A stretch of DNA of 12,435 nucleotides, taken from CAYVTZ01 sp964454685 (GTDB taxonomy: Bacteria; Bacillota; Clostridia; Christensenellales; Christensenellaceae). Both the position numbers and the translations under genes were made by a program. This document shows, in pieces, positions 10,077 to 12,435 of the stretch. The DNA is taken from positions 1-12,435 of the forward strand of contig CAYVTZ010000065.1 in the NCBI GenBank assembly GCA_964454685.1, read 5' to 3'. Every line of letters begins with the position of its first letter. Within the stretch, counting starts at the first letter, position 1. The notes beneath the pieces were generated by a model, which saw only the letters and a list, made by a program, of their open reading frames with translations, was not told where the DNA came from and made no database searches.

Positions 10077-10099
10077 GCGGTTTTGCGAGGCAAAACCGC
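10077..10099 (+). other. Strong hairpin after rpsG
   Basis: GCGGTTTTGC (10077-10086) pairs perfectly with GCAAAACCGC (10090-10099) around a 3-nt loop; imperfect pairing of 10070-10075 with 10102-10107 can extend it. Only a short T-run (CCTTTC, 10103-10108) follows, so it looks like a weak or partial terminator, a processing site or a stabilising 3' end for rpsL-rpsG rather than a full terminator. Confidence 0.6.
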
Positions 10100-10117
10100 T
10101 AGCCTTTCAAACAGCGA

Positions 10118-10133
10118 ACACACGGCGGTGTGT
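10118..10133 (+). other. Second hairpin in the rpsG-fusA gap
   Basis: ACACAC (10118-10123) pairs with GTGTGT (10128-10133) around a GGCG loop. It follows the stronger hairpin by 18 nt. Further on, GAACAG (10141-10146) can pair with CTGTTC (10182-10187) across 35 nt, so the whole 10070-10190 stretch may be folded in the transcript. Confidence 0.45.
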
Positions 10134-10192
10134 ATTGGGGGAACAGGTTTGGCATGGCGCGTTTTCGCTCTGTGATTGAATCTGTTCATCAT

Positions 10193-10214
10193 ACTGTTTG
10201 GAAACTGTCTGAAA
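10193..10214. repeat. Imperfect 11-bp tandem direct repeat upstream of fusA
   Basis: ACTGTTTGGAA (10193-10203) is followed at once by ACTGTCTGAAA (10204-10214), matching at nine of eleven positions. One helical turn of spacing could suit a dimeric DNA-binding protein, but the repeat may be chance. Confidence 0.35.
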
Positions 10215-10271
10215 CAATGTTTTTTATACCAAAGCGTGAAGCGGCGGTAGCAATAAATTTTGAAAAGAATG

Positions 10272-10278
10272 AAGGGAG
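10272..10278 (+). promoter_or_regulatory. Ribosome binding site fixing the fusA start at 10284
   Basis: AAGGGAG lies 5 nt before ATG 10284. Upstream in-frame candidates (TTG 10260, ATG 10269) have no comparable site and would add residues not found in EF-G. Confidence 0.75.
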
Positions 10279-10283
10279 CAGAA

Positions 10284-12356
10284 ATGAATTTTCCGCTGGA
10301 CAAGGTTAGAAACATAGGAATTATGGCGCATATCGACGCCGGAAAGACGACCGCAACGGAACGTATCTTGTTTTACACAGGCAGAACGTACAAAATCGGC
10401 GATACGCACGATGGCAATGCGGTCATGGACTGGATGGAGCAGGAGCAGGAAAGAGGCATCACCATTACTTCCGCTGCAACGACAGCAGAGTGGAAGGAAC
10501 ACCGGATTAATATCATTGATACTCCCGGACACGTTGACTTTACCGTGGAAGTGGAGCGTTCGCTGCGCGTACTGGACGGCGCGGTTGCGGTGTTTTGCGC
10601 AAAGGGTGGCGTAGAGCCGCAGTCTGAAACGGTTTGGCGTCAGGCGGAGGGCTATCATGTGCCCCGTATGGCGTTTGTCAACAAAATGGACATCATGGGC
10701 GCGGACTTCTACAACGTGGTAGACATGATCCGCGAGCGCCTTGGCGCAAACCCCATTCCGCTGCAGCTTCCCATCGGTGTGGAAGACACGTTCACCGGAT
10801 TGGTGGATCTCATCAACATGAACGCGCTGATGTATGATTCAAGCGATGCGACAGGCAATACGTTCGAAATCACGGAAATCCCTGCCGATATGCAGGAGAT
10901 GGCTGCGGAATATCGTGAGAAGCTGATCGAATCGGTTGCTGACCACGATGAAAGCATCATGGAAAAATATTTTGCTGGCGAAGCGATTGCGTATGAGGAG
11001 ATCATCAAGGTACTGCGTAAAGGCACGATTGCAGGTACGATTATTCCGGTATTGTGCGGCAGCGCATATCGCAACAAGGGTGTACAGCCTTTGCTGGACA
11101 AGGTGATTGAGCTGATGCCGTCTCCGCTGGATATCCCGCCGATTACGGGAACCAAGCCCGGCACCGATGAAGTGCTGGAAAGACCGGCAGATACCAATGC
11201 TCCATTTGCGGCACTGGCATTTAAAATCATGGCTGACCCGTTTGTGGGTAAGCTGGCGTTCTTCCGCGTTTATTCCGGCAAGGTGCGCAGTGGCTCCTAC
11301 GTGCTAAACTCTTCCAAGGGCAAGCGCGAGAGAATCGGCCGCATTTTGAAGATGCACGCAAACCATCGTGAAGAGGTTTCGGAGATCGAGGCGGGTGATA
11401 TCGCTGCGGCAGTAGGCTTTAAAGACGTTGGAACGGGCGACACGCTGTGTGACGATAAGCAGCAGATCATTTTGGAGAACATGGTGTTTCCGGAGCCGGT
11501 TATTCAGGTGGCAATCGAGCCTAAGACCAAAGCAGGTCAGGAAAAAATGTCGGTTGCATTGCAGAAACTGTCCGAAGAAGATCCGACCTTCCGTGCTTAT
11601 ACGGACGAGGAAACGGGACAGACCATCATCGCGGGCATGGGCGAATTGCATCTTGAAATCATCGTGGATCGTATGATGCGTGAATACAAGGTGGAAGCCG
11701 CTGTGGGTAAACCGCAGGTGGCATACCGCGAAACCATCACCAAAGCCGTGGACGTGGAAGGCAAATATGTGCGCCAGTCCGGTGGTAAAGGTCAGTATGG
11801 TCATTGTAAACTGCACGTGGAACCCCGTCAGCCCGGCGAAGGTTACTTGTTTGAAAACAAGATCGTGGGTGGCGCGATTCCCAAGGAATACATTCAACCC
11901 ATCGACAACGGAATCCAAGAGGCTGCCAAGAGCGGCTTGGTTGGCGGATACGAGGTGGTGGACTTCGGCGTAACGCTGCTGGATGGTTCTTACCATGAAG
12001 TGGACTCCTCCGAAATGGCATTTAAGATTGCCGGTTCTATGGCGATCAAAGATGCGTTTGCAAAAGCCGGTTCCATCCTGCTTGAACCGATGATGAGGGT
12101 GGAAGTCGTTGTTCCGGAGGATTACCTCGGCGATGTCATGGGCAACGTCAACTCGCGTCGCGGCCGCATTGAAGGCACAGAGGCGCGCGGCGGCGGACAG
12201 ATTATCCGTGCGGTGGTGCCGCTTTCCGAGATGTTCGGTTATGCGACAGACTTGCGCTCCAGAACGCAGGGCAGAGGTAACTTTACCATGCAGTTCTCAC
12301 ACTATGAACCCGTGCCGAAGAGCATCGTAGAAAAGCTCACCGGCGATAAGAAATAA
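10284..12356 (+). CDS. fusA: Translation elongation factor G
   Basis: EF-G is the GTPase that drives tRNA-mRNA translocation. The 690-residue protein begins MNFPLDKVRNIGIMAHIDAG. GTPase motifs are the P-loop AHIDAGKT (15-22), the switch I region EQERGITIT, DTPGHVDF from D79 with the catalytic-type His at 83, NKMD at 133-136, and a CGSAYRNKG G5-like segment. Domain III is marked by LSEEDPTFRAYTDEETGQT and GMGELHLEIIVDR, domain IV by GGKGQYGHCKLHVEP and the tip GSYHEVDSSE, and the C-terminus by RGRIEGTEARGGGQIIRAVV and TQGRGNFTMQFSHYEPVP. Length and motif conservation fit canonical fusA rather than a paralogue. ATG 10284 is chosen over TTG 10260 on Shine-Dalgarno position and homology. It is separated from rpsG by an unusually long, structured gap and from tuf by 26 nt. 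Confidence 0.97.
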   Translation: MNFPLDKVRNIGIMAHIDAGKTTATERILFYTGRTYKIGDTHDGNAVMDWMEQEQERGITITSAATTAEWKEHRINIIDTPGHVDFTVEVERSLRVLDGAVAVFCAKGGVEPQSETVWRQAEGYHVPRMAFVNKMDIMGADFYNVVDMIRERLGANPIPLQLPIGVEDTFTGLVDLINMNALMYDSSDATGNTFEITEIPADMQEMAAEYREKLIESVADHDESIMEKYFAGEAIAYEEIIKVLRKGTIAGTIIPVLCGSAYRNKGVQPLLDKVIELMPSPLDIPPITGTKPGTDEVLERPADTNAPFAALAFKIMADPFVGKLAFFRVYSGKVRSGSYVLNSSKGKRERIGRILKMHANHREEVSEIEAGDIAAAVGFKDVGTGDTLCDDKQQIILENMVFPEPVIQVAIEPKTKAGQEKMSVALQKLSEEDPTFRAYTDEETGQTIIAGMGELHLEIIVDRMMREYKVEAAVGKPQVAYRETITKAVDVEGKYVRQSGGKGQYGHCKLHVEPRQPGEGYLFENKIVGGAIPKEYIQPIDNGIQEAAKSGLVGGYEVVDFGVTLLDGSYHEVDSSEMAFKIAGSMAIKDAFAKAGSILLEPMMRVEVVVPEDYLGDVMGNVNSRRGRIEGTEARGGGQIIRAVVPLSEMFGYATDLRSRTQGRGNFTMQFSHYEPVPKSIVEKLTGDKK

Positions 12357-12382
12357 GACCAAAATAACAAGGAGAAATTGAA

Positions 12383-12435
12383 ATGGCAAAGGCAAAATTT
12401 GAGAGAAATAAGCCGCACGTAAACATCGGCACGAT
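12383..12435 (+). CDS. tuf: Elongation factor Tu, N-terminal 17 codons (truncated by window edge)
   Basis: The frame starts ATG at 12383 with AAGGAG 8 nt upstream and reads MAKAKFERNKPHVNIGT before the window ends, which is the highly conserved EF-Tu N-terminus just ahead of the P-loop. EF-Tu delivers aminoacyl-tRNA to the ribosome. Its position directly after fusA (26-nt gap, no terminator) matches the classical str operon order, so the two are probably co-transcribed. Confidence 0.95.
   Translation, partial: MAKAKFERNKPHVNIGT

Noticed and set aside
10077..10108. Intrinsic terminator after rpsG
   Set aside because: The stem is strong but only a short, interrupted T-run follows, so a full terminator is not supported; kept as a hairpin only.
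10149..10230. Possible fusA promoters (TTGGCA at 10149-10154; TTGGAA at 10198-10203 with TTTATA or TATACC)
   Set aside because: No acceptable -10 at 16-18 nt spacing for either; the second needs 19-21 nt and a poor -10 box.

Overview
The window carries the RNA polymerase / 'str' segment of a bacterial chromosome, with every gene on the + strand: the end of a DUF1638-like gene, rpoB (beta), rpoC (beta'), an unrecognised Cys-rich membrane protein, an L7Ae-family small protein (rplGB/ybxF type), rpsL (S12), rpsG (S7), fusA (EF-G) and the first 17 codons of tuf (EF-Tu). The proteins point to a Gram-positive, Clostridia-like member of the Firmicutes. RpoC tracks the Bacillus/Clostridia form closely and has no large proteobacterial insertion. 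An L7Ae-like gene lies between rpoC and rpsL as ybxF does in Bacillus subtilis. Shine-Dalgarno sites are mostly strong, TTG and GTG starts are used, and the tuf N-terminus is clostridial in style. The sequence alone does not allow a genus call.

Layout. Positions 1-380 are the 3' end of a DUF1638-like gene, where rplJ/rplL (or rsmC/ybxB) would be expected in a canonical order. Positions 381-592 hold a near-consensus sigma-A promoter (408-436) and a leader of about 150 nt with several alternative hairpins. Positions 593-7965 are rpoB and rpoC. Positions 7987-8766 encode a 259-residue protein with four Cys pairs or near-pairs and two predicted membrane helices. A second strong promoter (8747-8776) is embedded in the end of that gene and should drive rplGB-rpsL-rpsG-fusA-tuf independently of rpoBC. 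The rplGB-rpsL gap (128 nt) and the rpsG-fusA gap (237 nt) both contain inverted repeats. No gap exceeds 300 nt.

How it works together. The genes supply the catalytic core of RNA polymerase, two 30S proteins of the decoding and mRNA-path regions, a small K-turn-binding-type protein, and the two elongation GTPases, so the cluster couples transcription and translation capacity. Most of the window is ordinary and highly conserved. The parts worth a second look are the unrecognised membrane protein inside this housekeeping cluster, the rpoB leader, the twin promoters, the long acidic tail of RpoB, unusual residues in S12, and the structured gaps before rpsL and fusA. I found no mobile element, CRISPR array, tRNA or rRNA.
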